Program-made: the position numbers and the translations under genes | Assembly: GCF_001514145.1 (NCBI RefSeq) | Contig: NZ_KQ948656.1 | Span: 496,001-560,000, forward strand | Length of the DNA: 64,000 bases | Source: Streptomyces canus | GTDB taxonomy: Bacteria > Actinomycetota > Actinomycetes > Streptomycetales > Streptomycetaceae | Direction: 5' to 3' | Shown: positions 25,275-33,352 of the stretch, one piece after another | Position numbering within the stretch: position 1 is the stretch's first letter | How the letters are laid out: the number at the start of each line of letters is the position of its first letter | Notes under the pieces: generated by a model | Told to the model about the DNA's origin: nothing | Databases searched by the model: none | Seen by the model: the letters and a program-made list of their open reading frames with translations, nothing else

Positions 25275-26486
25275 CTAGTCCGTCGTCGTGGACGGCGGCG
25301 GGGGCGCGGAATCCGCGGCGGCGACGGAGGTCTGCACGGAAGCGGCCGGGGGCGCGGGCGCCGACGGTCCGGACAGTGAGGTGCGAGTGGCGTCGGCCCC
25401 GGCGCGCAGTCGGCGGCGGGCGGAATAGCCGGCCAGGCCGACGGCGAGGAGGAGGGTGCCGCCGTTGAACAGGGAGGTGGCCCAGAACTCGGCCCCGAGC
25501 TGCTGGATGCCGGCGAGGCCGATGGCGAGGATGGCGACGGCGACGACGGTGCCGGCGGCGTTGGCGCGGCCGGGCTTGATGGCGGTGGAGCCGAGCAGCG
25601 CGCCGACGAAGGCGGGCAGCAGGTAGTCCATGCCGACGCTGGGGTTGCCGATCTGCTGCTGGGCGGCGAGCAGGACGCCGGCGAAGCCGACCACGATCCC
25701 GGATCCGGCGAAGGCGTAGATGCCGTAGCGGCGGGTGGGGATGCCGACCAGGTCGGCGGCGCGGGCGTTGGAGCCGATGACGTACAGGTAGCGGCCGAGC
25801 GGCAGCCGTTCCAGCAGCAGCCAGAGGATGACGGCGAGGCCGAGGACGTAGAAGGCGGGTACCGGCAGGCCGAGGAACTTCGAGTCGTACAGGTCGGTGA
25901 AGGCCGGGGGCAGTCCGCTCGGGCCGGGGACGATGCGCGCGCCGTCGGTGATCCAGCCGGTGCAGGCGTAGAGCACGCTGCCGGTGCCGAGGGTGGCGAT
26001 GAAGGAGTCGATCTTGGCGAACTCTACGAGCAGGCCGTTGAACACGCCGATGACGCCGCCGCCGACGATGACGACGAGGCAGGCCAGCGGCCAGGGCCAG
26101 CCGTTGTTGACGATGAGCTGCATCGCCAGCACATGGGCGAGGCCGAGGCCGTAGCCGACCGAGAGGTCGAACTTGCCGGTGACGATGGGGATCATCGCGC
26201 CGAGGGCGAGCATGGCCGGGATCGACTGGTTGGACAGGATCGACGAGATGTTGTCGAGGGTGGGGAAGGTGTCCGGCAGGGCGAAGGAGAAGACGAGGAA
26301 GAGCAGGACGGTGAGGGTGAGCAGGCCGTAGGTGCCGATGACGTGGCCGCGCAGCCGGCCGCCGCCCGGGCCTCGGGACGGTCCGCCGGGGGCGGCGCCG
26401 GTCGTACGCCTGCTCCTGGGCGTTTTGGCGTCGCCGCCGGTCGTGGACCGCTGGGCTCGGCGGGTGGATGGGGTCTCGGTGGCCAT
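25275..26486 (-). CDS. Sugar ABC transporter permease
   Basis: The 403-residue membrane protein belongs to the RbsC/BPD_transp_2 class. About ten hydrophobic segments are visible, including TYGLLTLTVLLFLVFSFALP, AMLALGAMIPIVTGKFDLSV and PLACLVVIVGGGVIGVFNGL. The cytoplasmic EAA-like region IGSNARAADLVGIPTRRYGI contacts the ATPase. Both termini are extended: a basic N-terminus of about 50 residues and a Pro/Ala-rich tail. The ATG overlaps the stop of the ATPase gene (TGATG), so the two are translationally coupled. Confidence 0.92.
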   Translation of the reverse strand: MATETPSTRRAQRSTTGGDAKTPRSRRTTGAAPGGPSRGPGGGRLRGHVIGTYGLLTLTVLLFLVFSFALPDTFPTLDNISSILSNQSIPAMLALGAMIPIVTGKFDLSVGYGLGLAHVLAMQLIVNNGWPWPLACLVVIVGGGVIGVFNGLLVEFAKIDSFIATLGTGSVLYACTGWITDGARIVPGPSGLPPAFTDLYDSKFLGLPVPAFYVLGLAVILWLLLERLPLGRYLYVIGSNARAADLVGIPTRRYGIYAFAGSGIVVGFAGVLLAAQQQIGNPSVGMDYLLPAFVGALLGSTAIKPGRANAAGTVVAVAILAIGLAGIQQLGAEFWATSLFNGGTLLLAVGLAGYSARRRLRAGADATRTSLSGPSAPAPPAASVQTSVAAADSAPPPPSTTTD

Positions 26487-28054
26487 CAGTGGTTGCCCGT
26501 TCCGGTCAGCGCCGGCATGGCCGACGCGGCGTGGGTGAGTTCGGTGACGGTGAGGGCGTCGCCGGACAGTTCCGCGGTGACGTGGCCCCGGACGAAGACC
26601 AGCGCGCGGTGGCAGACGTCGGCGACCTCCTCGAAGTCGGTGGAGATGAGCAGGACGGCGAGCCCTTCGGCGAGGGCGTCGTCCAGGAGCCGGTAGATCT
26701 CGGCCTTGGCGCCGACGTCGACGCCGGCGGTCGGCTCCTCGAGGATCACCACGCGGCGGCTCAGGCGCAGCCAGCGGCCGATCATGATCTTCTGCTGGTT
26801 GCCGCCGGAGAGGGTGGCGATCGGGGCCTCGGAGTCGGCGGGACGCACGCCGAACCGCTCGACGAGCGACCTGGCCTCTGCGCGTTCGCGCGCGGGGCTG
26901 ATCCAGCGCCAGGGGGCCCGGGCGTCCGCGCGGGGGTTCGCCAGGAAGTTCTCGCGCACGGTGAGTTCGAGGGCGCAGCCCTCCTCCTGGCGGTTGCTGG
27001 TGACGAAGCCGATGCCCGCGTCGACGGCCACGGCGACCGAGTGGGGGCGGTACGGCTTGCCGTCGAGCAACACCTCGCCGCCGGTGAAGGGCCGGGACCC
27101 GGCCAGGGCGCGGCCGAGATCCATGTGCCCGGCTCCGGTGAGGCCGACCATGCCCAGGACTTCTCCGGCGCGCAGTTCCAGTTCGACGGGGCCGGCGCCC
27201 TCGGTGGTGACGCCGGTCAGGCGCAGCACGGTGGAGGCGGGTGCGCCGGTCGCCCGGGGGCCGGGCGCGCGGTGGCCCTCCGGTTCGCGGCCGACGATGT
27301 CGTGCACGATCCGGTCCGGGCCGTGGTCGGCCAGGAGGCCCTGGCTGATGAGGTGGCCGTCGCGCAGGACGGCGAAGCGGTCGGCCACCTGGTAGACCTC
27401 GTCGAGGCGGTGGCTGACGTAGACAATGGCGTGGCCGCGGTCGCGCAGGGTGTGCAGGACGTCGAAGAGCCGGGCGCAGTCGGCGGCGGGGAGGCTGGCG
27501 GTCGGTTCGTCGAGGACGATGAGGCGGGCGCGGGTGGCCAGTGCGCGGGCGATGGCGACGAGGGAGCGTTCGGCGCGGGTGAGGTCGGCGACGGCCGCGT
27601 CCGGGTCGAGGTGGCCGGCGACTATCTCCAGGGCCTCGGTGCAGCGCCGGCGTACCTGCCGCCAGGAGACGAGCCCGGCGCGGCGGGGGTATCCGGTGCC
27701 GAGGGCGACGTTCTCGGCCACCGTCATCCACTCCACGAGACCGAGGTCCTGGTGGATGAAGGACATCTCGGTGGCCGCGGCGCCGGAGCCGAGCGGGTGG
27801 CCGGCGACGGTGACCTGGCCTTCGTCGGCGCGGTAGACACCGGCAAGGATCTTGATAAGTGTGGATTTTCCCGCACCGTTGTGGCCCAATAGGGCGAGAA
27901 CGCTGCCCGCCTGAACGTCGAGGTCCACATCGGCGAGGGCGAGGGTTCCGCCGAACCGCTTGCGCAGTCCGCGGATCGTCACCAGCGGACGGGAGGCCAC
28001 TCCCCCGTCGGGCGACGGAGAACTGGGGGCTGTGTCGTCGGGAGCGTCGTTCAC
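26486..28054 (-). CDS. Sugar ABC transporter ATP-binding protein (two NBDs)
   Basis: The 522-residue RbsA-class ATPase has two nucleotide-binding domains. NBD1 has Walker A GHNGAGKSTL, a degenerate signature DLTRAERSLVAIARAL and Walker B LIVLDEPTASL. NBD2 has the degenerate P-loop GLTGAGHMDLG usual for this class, signature ATLSGGNQQKIMIGRWL and Walker B VVILEEPTAGVDVGAKAE. It powers import through the permease encoded downstream. It is the first gene of a three-gene minus-strand operon whose promoter region (28055-28170) carries an imperfect copy of the CAnCATGnTG motif. Confidence 0.93.
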   Translation of the reverse strand: MNDAPDDTAPSSPSPDGGVASRPLVTIRGLRKRFGGTLALADVDLDVQAGSVLALLGHNGAGKSTLIKILAGVYRADEGQVTVAGHPLGSGAAATEMSFIHQDLGLVEWMTVAENVALGTGYPRRAGLVSWRQVRRRCTEALEIVAGHLDPDAAVADLTRAERSLVAIARALATRARLIVLDEPTASLPAADCARLFDVLHTLRDRGHAIVYVSHRLDEVYQVADRFAVLRDGHLISQGLLADHGPDRIVHDIVGREPEGHRAPGPRATGAPASTVLRLTGVTTEGAGPVELELRAGEVLGMVGLTGAGHMDLGRALAGSRPFTGGEVLLDGKPYRPHSVAVAVDAGIGFVTSNRQEEGCALELTVRENFLANPRADARAPWRWISPARERAEARSLVERFGVRPADSEAPIATLSGGNQQKIMIGRWLRLSRRVVILEEPTAGVDVGAKAEIYRLLDDALAEGLAVLLISTDFEEVADVCHRALVFVRGHVTAELSGDALTVTELTHAASAMPALTGTGNH

Positions 28055-28122
28055 GGACTTCTCCGGGGGATCTGCAGGCCGAGGACCAATCCTTCGGCTC
28101 GACCAGAATCCTGAACTCGTTA

Positions 28123-28132
28123 CAGCATCCTG
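28123..28132. promoter_or_regulatory. Imperfect CAnCATGnTG-like site upstream of the ABC operon
   Basis: The sequence cagcatcctg matches cagcatgttg at 8 of 10 positions and lies 69 bp upstream of the ATPase start. On its own it would be unremarkable; it is listed because the better copies occur at the other promoters of the same island (29082, 34878, 34897, 34971). Confidence 0.35.
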
Positions 28133-28170
28133 GTCAATACTCCCGTCGCCATAGATTGCTCCAAAGTTAC

Positions 28171-28203
28171 GGCGGCCGTACGGAGAAGTTCCGTACGGCC
28201 GCC
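28171..28203. terminator. Hairpin downstream of the IclR gene
   Basis: A perfect 13-bp stem, ggcggccgtacgg (28171-28183) and ccgtacggccgcc (28191-28203), with a 7-base loop follows the IclR stop on the minus strand. It would separate IclR transcription from the ABC operon downstream. Confidence 0.8.
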
Positions 28204-28254
28204 GTCGTCGTGATCGTCGCGGGCCCCCCGCAGCGGCGGGCAGCCCATGTCACC

Positions 28255-29061
28255 TCATCCGCCCCCCGCCGGCAGCCCTCGCGGAAGCATGGGGTTCTCC
28301 AGCCCTGCCGCGATGGCGCGCAGATCCTTCAGAAGGGCCTCACGGAACTCGTCGTCGAGGCGCGCCTTCAGCACGGTGACGCTGATCGCGAAGGGGGCCG
28401 AGTCGGTGCGGAATCCGGTGACCGGCACGGACAGGCAGAGAACGCCCGCGGTGGCCTCCTCGTCGTCGACCGCGTAGCCGCGCTCCCGGGTCGCCGCGAG
28501 GTCCTCCAGCAGCGCGGGCACCGAGGTGAGGGAGCGTTCGCTGAGCGCGGGCAGGGTGCGGCCGCGCAGCCGGTCCTCGGCCACCGCCGGATCCAGCGTC
28601 GACAGGATCGCCTTCCCGGTCGCCGTACAGTTGGCGGGGAAGCGGTCGCCGATGTTGGCGGTGAGCCGCAACGGCTGAGTACCGTCGTAACGGGCCAGAT
28701 AGAGGACGTCCAGGCCGTCCAGAACGGCCACCCGGGCGGTCTCCCGCGAGATGTGCGCGCTGCGCCGGCACAGCTCGTAGAAGTCGCGCAACTGGTCGAC
28801 CGTGGACAGATAGCGGCCACCGAGCTCCACCAGCTTGCGCCCGAGGCTGAAGCCCGTGCCATTGCGCGTGATCATGCCCGCCGCCTCAAGCGAGGCACAG
28901 AGATTCCCCGTCGAGGACTTCGGCAGGCCCAGGGCGCGCGCGATGTCACTGACCGACAACGGTCGGCCCTCTGCCTCGCCGAGGACGTCGAGAATCGCCA
29001 CCGCTCGGGTCACCGCCGGGACGAGGCTTCCCGGGTCGCTTGCGCTCACCGTCGTTTCCAC
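28255..29061 (-). CDS. IclR family transcriptional regulator
   Basis: The 268-residue protein has an N-terminal winged helix (AVAILDVLGEAEGRPLSVSD, IARALGLPKSSTGNLCASLE, AAGMITRNGTGFSLGRKLVE) and a C-terminal IclR effector domain (GRYLSTVDQLRDFYELCRRS, FPANCTATGKAILSTLDPAV, GYAVDDEEATAGVLCLSVPV). IclR proteins bind small carboxylates or sugar acids and control the adjacent catabolic operon. It is divergent from the cyclase gene at 29231. The GTG start at 29061 is used. It is the natural candidate to bind the CAnCATGnTG sites in this island. Confidence 0.93.
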   Translation of the reverse strand: METTVSASDPGSLVPAVTRAVAILDVLGEAEGRPLSVSDIARALGLPKSSTGNLCASLEAAGMITRNGTGFSLGRKLVELGGRYLSTVDQLRDFYELCRRSAHISRETARVAVLDGLDVLYLARYDGTQPLRLTANIGDRFPANCTATGKAILSTLDPAVAEDRLRGRTLPALSERSLTSVPALLEDLAATRERGYAVDDEEATAGVLCLSVPVTGFRTDSAPFAISVTVLKARLDDEFREALLKDLRAIAAGLENPMLPRGLPAGGG

Positions 29062-29075
29062 CCATCATTCTGTTC

Positions 29076-29120
29076 GTCGTTCAGCATGTTGTTATTGTCC
29101 CTCGTCTGTCACCGAACGAC
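29076..29120. promoter_or_regulatory. Inverted repeat gtcgttc/gaacgac in the IclR-cyclase divergent region
   Basis: Perfect 7-bp arms, gtcgttc at 29076-29082 and gaacgac at 29114-29120, are separated by 31 bp in the short divergent promoter region. The spacing is wide, but IclR proteins often bind as dimers of dimers to two separated sites. The left arm abuts the cagcatgttg site. Confidence 0.4.
29082..29091. promoter_or_regulatory. CAnCATGnTG site (cagcatgttg), IclR-cyclase region
   Basis: The 10-mer cagcatgttg has palindromic form CA-n-CATG-n-TG. Its exact reverse complement occurs at 34897-34906 in front of the kinase and dehydrogenase genes. Shared presence in two divergent promoter regions of one catabolic island supports a common regulator, most simply the IclR protein encoded next to this copy. 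Confidence 0.55.
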
Positions 29121-29230
29121 AATGCCGTCGCCGTGCGCTTTGCCATCGAGATTCGCCGAGTCTCCTGACCGTAGCGCGCCTTCCGGGCCGATCGACGACA
29201 CCCTCCGAGCCTTGGAGCGCTGAGCAGCTC

Positions 29231-30190
29231 ATGACCAGCAGCCCAACCCCTTCCCCGCCACCACTGCCTGACAACGGCCCCCGCATGTCACGCGAGGACT
29301 TCGATTCCCTCTTCGACTCCGTTCGGACCTGGGGCACGTGGTCCCCCGCCGACCGCGGTGCGTGGAACCGGGTCACCCCCGCCCATGTCCAGCGAGCCAC
29401 CGCCCTCGTCCGCAGCGGCGTCACCGTCCCCATGGCTCTGCCCTGGAACACGGTTCCCGGCCCCGACAACGGCAAGCCCGCTCTGCATTACATGTCCGAT
29501 CTCGGCGACGTCGAGGCCCCGGAGCCGTCCTGCCACAAGGACTTCATCGCCGTCGACTACCACGGCAAGGGCGTCAGCCACCTCGACGCGCTCTCCCACA
29601 TCGCGTACCGCGGTCAGCTCTACGACGGCCGCACCGCCCGTGAAGTGGTCGACGCCGCCGGCGCCCACTTCGGGGCTGTCAGCGAACTGGGCCCCCTCGT
29701 CACCAAGGGCGTTCTGATCGACCTGCCCGCCGTCCTCGGCACCGACTGGCTGGAGCCGGGAACCGCCGTGCACGCCGAGGACGTGCTCGCCGCGGAGAAG
29801 GCGCTCGGCGTGACCATCGCCGAGGGCGACGCGGTGTTGCTGCGCTCCGGCCACTTCCGACGCCGCGCGGAACTGGGGGCCTGGAACCCCGACAACGCCA
29901 GTGCCGGCTTCCACGTGGACGCCGTACCCCTCCTCGCCGAGCGCGGGATCTCCCTGCTCGGCGGCGACGGCGACAGCGACGTACGCCCCTCCCCCGTCGA
30001 CGGACTGCACTCCCCCGTGCACGCCCTCGCTCTCACCGCCATGGGCGTACCGCTGCTGGACAACCTCGACCTGGAGGCGTTGTCCGCCGCCTGCGCGGCG
30101 GCAGGCCGTTATGAGTTCCTGCTGGTCGTGGCACCGCTGAACGTCCCCGGCGGCACGGGCTCGCCCGTCAACCCGGTCGCGGTGCTGTGA
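29231..30190 (+). CDS. Cyclase family protein (kynurenine formamidase-like hydrolase)
   Basis: The 319-residue protein belongs to the PF04199 metal-dependent hydrolase family. The family's HxGTHxDxxxH signature appears as a variant, GKGVSHLDALSHI (about residues 119-131), followed by KGVLIDLPAVLGTDWLEPG, GDAVLLRSGHFRRRAELG, AERGISLLGGDGDSDV and DGLHSPVHALALTAMGVPLL. Members hydrolyse amide, lactone-like or cyclic substrates. In this operon, with sugar-acid dehydrogenases, a lactonase role is an attractive guess. The ATG at 29231 precedes a 20-residue Pro/Ser-rich lead. It overlaps the next gene by one base (TGATG). Confidence 0.88.
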   Translation: MTSSPTPSPPPLPDNGPRMSREDFDSLFDSVRTWGTWSPADRGAWNRVTPAHVQRATALVRSGVTVPMALPWNTVPGPDNGKPALHYMSDLGDVEAPEPSCHKDFIAVDYHGKGVSHLDALSHIAYRGQLYDGRTAREVVDAAGAHFGAVSELGPLVTKGVLIDLPAVLGTDWLEPGTAVHAEDVLAAEKALGVTIAEGDAVLLRSGHFRRRAELGAWNPDNASAGFHVDAVPLLAERGISLLGGDGDSDVRPSPVDGLHSPVHALALTAMGVPLLDNLDLEALSAACAAAGRYEFLLVVAPLNVPGGTGSPVNPVAVL

Positions 30191-31278
30191 TGACGAGCTC
30201 CCAGCCGGCCGAGGGCCGGTTCACCGTCGGGGTCAGCCGTGACTTCCGCGACGCGGACGGACGCAACGTGTGGGGCGACATCCGGCTCAGCGAGCTGGAC
30301 GCCGCCGGGATCCCCTGGCACTACCTCCCGCGGGACACCGGCGAACTCCTCGCCCCGGACATCGAAGGCCTGGACGCCGTCCTGTTCGCCGGCCCCGCCG
30401 TCACCGCCCGCACGTTCGAGGGCGTCACGCGGCCCCCGCTTCTCTTCGCCCGCTTCGGCGTCGGTTACGACGCCGTCGACCTCGACGCCTGCACGCGCCA
30501 CGGCGCCCTGGTCACCATCACCCCCGACGGCGCCAGACGCCCGGTCGCCACCGCCGCCCTCACCATGCTGCTGGCGGTCCTGCACAACGTCACCGCCAAG
30601 GACCGGCTGGTGCGTCAGGGACGCTGGTCCGAGCGGGAGCAGTGGATGGGGCTCGGGCTCACCGGCCGCCGGATCGGCCTGCTCGGCCTTGGCAACACCG
30701 CCCGCGACCTGGTCGGTCTGCTGCGGCCGTTCGACACCGAGGTCATCGCCTACGACCCCTACTGCCCGCCGGAAACGGCCCGCGAACTCGGCGTGCGTCT
30801 CGCCGACGCCGACACCGTGATGGCCGAGGCCGACGCGGTGATCGTGATGTGCGTGCTGACCGAGGAGACGTACCACCTCGTGGACTCCCGGCGACTGGCC
30901 CTGATGAAGCCCTCGGCCGTGCTCCTCAATGTCGCCCGCGGGCCGATCGTGGACGAGGCGGCGCTGATCGACGCTCTGTGCGCCGGCCGCATCCGCGGCG
31001 CCGGACTGGACGTGTTCGAGTCCGAGCCTCCTGGCGCCGACAACCCGCTGCTCTCCATGGACAACGTCGTTCTCAGTCCGCACAGCCTCGCGTGGACCGA
31101 CGAGATGTCCGCCGGGAACGGCGGGAGCGCGGTGCGGGCCGTCCTGGAGGTGGCGACCGGCCGCCTGCCGCGCTTCGTCGTCAACCGGGACGTGCTCGGA
31201 CACGCGTACCTCTCCGAACGGCTGGGCGCCCTCGCGGCGGACACGGGGCAGCACGCACCGGCAGGGGTCCGTCCGTGA
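30190..31278 (+). CDS. NAD-dependent D-2-hydroxyacid dehydrogenase family protein
   Basis: The 362-residue protein has the D-isomer 2-hydroxyacid dehydrogenase fold. The NAD loop is RRIGLLGLGNTARDLVGLLR, followed by LLNVARGPIVDEAALIDALC with the substrate-binding Arg, GLDVFESEPPG with the catalytic Glu and VVLSPHSLAWTDEM with the catalytic His, so all catalytic residues are present. The likely reaction is oxidation or reduction of a 2-hydroxy/2-keto acid. It starts within the stop codon of the cyclase gene and its own stop overlaps the next gene, so the three are co-translated. The substrate is not known. Confidence 0.9.
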   Translation: MTSSQPAEGRFTVGVSRDFRDADGRNVWGDIRLSELDAAGIPWHYLPRDTGELLAPDIEGLDAVLFAGPAVTARTFEGVTRPPLLFARFGVGYDAVDLDACTRHGALVTITPDGARRPVATAALTMLLAVLHNVTAKDRLVRQGRWSEREQWMGLGLTGRRIGLLGLGNTARDLVGLLRPFDTEVIAYDPYCPPETARELGVRLADADTVMAEADAVIVMCVLTEETYHLVDSRRLALMKPSAVLLNVARGPIVDEAALIDALCAGRIRGAGLDVFESEPPGADNPLLSMDNVVLSPHSLAWTDEMSAGNGGSAVRAVLEVATGRLPRFVVNRDVLGHAYLSERLGALAADTGQHAPAGVRP

Positions 31279-32216
31279 ACTCCCCGCCTCAGCCTCCCGG
31301 CACGGTCGGCTTCGTGGGGCTCGGCGCAATGGGCCTTCCCATGGCGGCCAACCTCGCGAAGGCCGGTTTCGACGTCCTCGTATGGGCCCGGGGCCGCGTC
31401 CCGCTCGACGCCGCCGTCGCCGCCGGCTGCCGTGCGGCCGGCCGGCCCGCCGACGTCGCCGCCGGCGCCCGCACGGTCATCACCATGCTCCCGGATCTGC
31501 CTCAGGTCCGGGACGTGTCGGCCGGCCCGGACGGACTGCTCGCAGGCCTGGACACCGCCGCGCCGGCCGAGGCGATGGACACCCTCGTCGTCATGGGTAC
31601 CGTCTCCCCCGTCGCCGTACGTGCCCTGGCCCAGGAACTGCGTTCCTTCGGCGTCACCGTCGTCGACGCTCCTGTCAGCGGTGGCGTGACAGGCGCCCGG
31701 GACGCCACCTTGTCGATCATGGCGGGCGGAACGCCGTACGCCGTCGAGAGCGTCCGCCCGTACCTGACCGCCATGGGCTCGACCGTCCGCCGCATGGGCG
31801 ACACCGGAGCCGGATCGCTCGCCAAGGCCTGCAACCAACTCGTCGTGGCCGGCACCCTCGTGGCGCTCGCCGAGGCCGTCGTGCTCGGCGAGCACGGTGG
31901 CCTCGACCCGGCCGCCCTGCTGGAGGTGCTGGCCGGCGGACTCGCCTCCTCGGAGGTGCTCGCGCAAAAGCGCCGTCACCTCGCCGACAGCGACTTCACC
32001 CCCTCGGGCCCCGCCCGCTATCTCCACAAGGACCTCGGCTTCGTGCTGGACAGTGCCGCGCACGCGCACGTCGAGCTGCCGCTGTCCACCTCCGTCGCCC
32101 GCCTGTACGCGGCGATCGACGACCGAGGCCTCGGCGACCTGGACAACAGCGTCGTCCTCCGGCTGTTGCGTGAGGACAACAGTCCCTCACGCCCGCACCA
32201 CACCTCGAAGGACTGA
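31275..32216 (+). CDS. NAD(P)-dependent oxidoreductase, 3-hydroxyisobutyrate dehydrogenase family (1)
   Basis: The 313-residue beta-hydroxyacid dehydrogenase has the N-terminal NAD motif GFVGLGAMGLPMAANLAKAG, the substrate-binding DAPVSGGVTGARDATLSIMA and the catalytic-lysine segment GAGSLAKACNQLVVAGTLVA. A helical C-terminal domain follows. Related enzymes include tartronate semialdehyde reductase and hydroxyisobutyrate dehydrogenase. The GTG at 31275 overlaps the previous stop (GTGA). It differs clearly in sequence from its counterpart at 35013, so the two probably act on different acids. Confidence 0.9.
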   Translation: MNSPPQPPGTVGFVGLGAMGLPMAANLAKAGFDVLVWARGRVPLDAAVAAGCRAAGRPADVAAGARTVITMLPDLPQVRDVSAGPDGLLAGLDTAAPAEAMDTLVVMGTVSPVAVRALAQELRSFGVTVVDAPVSGGVTGARDATLSIMAGGTPYAVESVRPYLTAMGSTVRRMGDTGAGSLAKACNQLVVAGTLVALAEAVVLGEHGGLDPAALLEVLAGGLASSEVLAQKRRHLADSDFTPSGPARYLHKDLGFVLDSAAHAHVELPLSTSVARLYAAIDDRGLGDLDNSVVLRLLREDNSPSRPHHTSKD

Positions 32217-32219
32217 GCA

Positions 32220-33116
32220 ATGCAGATTGGAATCGTCGGTCTCGGCCGCATGGGCGGCAACATGGCGGCCCGCTGGCGCGACTGCGGCCACGAGGTGATC
32301 GGCTACAGCCGCACCTCGCCGGACCGTGGCGTCAACTCCCTGGAGGAACTGGTCGGCAAGCTCGCCGCCCCCCGCGTGGTCTGGCTGATGCTCCCGGCCG
32401 GTGATCCCACACGTGAGGCGCTCCGGCACCTGACCGGCCTGCTGTCCGCGGGCGATGTGGTGGTGGAGGGCGGCAACTCGCGTTTCACCGACGACACCGA
32501 GCACGCGCGGATGCTCGCCGAACACGGCGTCGGATACGTCGACTGCGGTGTCAGCGGCGGCGTCTGGGGCCGGGAGAACGGCTACGGCGTGATGTGCGGC
32601 GGCGCCGACGAGCACGTCCGGCGCGTCTGGCCGCTCCTGGAGTCCCTCGCCCCGGCACAGGACGGCATCTGCCACGCCGGCCCGGTGGGCGCCGGACACT
32701 ACGCCAAGATGGTTCACAACGGCATCGAGTACGGCATGATGCAGGCCCTTGCCGAGGGCTACGAACTGCTGGAGGCCAGCGAGTACGTCCCCGACGTGCC
32801 CAAGGTGCTCGCTTCCTGGCGGCACGGCACCGTCGTCCGGTCCTGGCTGCTCGACCTCCTGGTCCGTGCCCTGGAACAGGACTCGGACCTGGCCGGTCTC
32901 TCCGGCCGGGTCGACGATTCCGGCGAGGGTCGCTGGACGGTCGAGGAGGCGGTACGCCTGGCGGTGTCCGCCCCCGCCATGACCGCCGCGCTCTTCGCCC
33001 GCTTCGCCTCCCGCAAGCCGGACGCCGCCCAGCTGAAGGCGCTCGCCGCGATGCGTCAGCAGTTCGGCGGACACGCCGTGCACGCGGCGTCCACCGTCTC
33101 CGCCGACTCGGCCTGA
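32220..33116 (+). CDS. gnd: 6-phosphogluconate dehydrogenase (decarboxylating), short form
   Basis: The 298-residue enzyme would oxidise 6-phosphogluconate to ribulose 5-phosphate and CO2. Motifs are MQIGIVGLGRMGGNMAARWR (NAD(P) loop), VVEGGNSRFTDDTEHARML, YVDCGVSGGVWGRENGYGV and the catalytic GAGHYAKMVHNGIEYGMMQA. It is the short, YqeC/GndA-like form of about 300 residues rather than the 470-residue Gnd. It lies 3 bp after the previous gene. Together with the FGGY kinase at 33353 it gives the last two steps of gluconate catabolism. Confidence 0.93.
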   Translation: MQIGIVGLGRMGGNMAARWRDCGHEVIGYSRTSPDRGVNSLEELVGKLAAPRVVWLMLPAGDPTREALRHLTGLLSAGDVVVEGGNSRFTDDTEHARMLAEHGVGYVDCGVSGGVWGRENGYGVMCGGADEHVRRVWPLLESLAPAQDGICHAGPVGAGHYAKMVHNGIEYGMMQALAEGYELLEASEYVPDVPKVLASWRHGTVVRSWLLDLLVRALEQDSDLAGLSGRVDDSGEGRWTVEEAVRLAVSAPAMTAALFARFASRKPDAAQLKALAAMRQQFGGHAVHAASTVSADSA

Positions 33117-33167
33117 CCCCCACCCGGGTCACCGCCGGACCGGCGTTCTTCATGGACAGCTGCGACA

Positions 33168-33195
33168 GGGTGCGGGGGCCGCGGTCACCGCACCC
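33168..33195. terminator. Possible terminator between convergent gnd and kinase genes
   Basis: An 8-bp stem, gggtgcgg (33168-33175) and ccgcaccc (33188-33195), with a 12-base loop lies 51 bp after the gnd stop in the convergent intergenic region. The rest of 33117-33352 shows no gene. Confidence 0.45.
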
Positions 33196-33352
33196 GTCAC
33201 GCGTCGAGCGGCGCGGGCTCCGTGGCCGCTCCGGTGCCGCGGTGCCGGGGCGTGTTTCGAAGGTCCCGTCTGCCCGGCGGCGCCCGGCACGCAAGCTCGC
33301 CGCGTCGTCGGGTGTGCCCTTCGGGCGGACGGCGCTGGTTGCGAAGAACGCC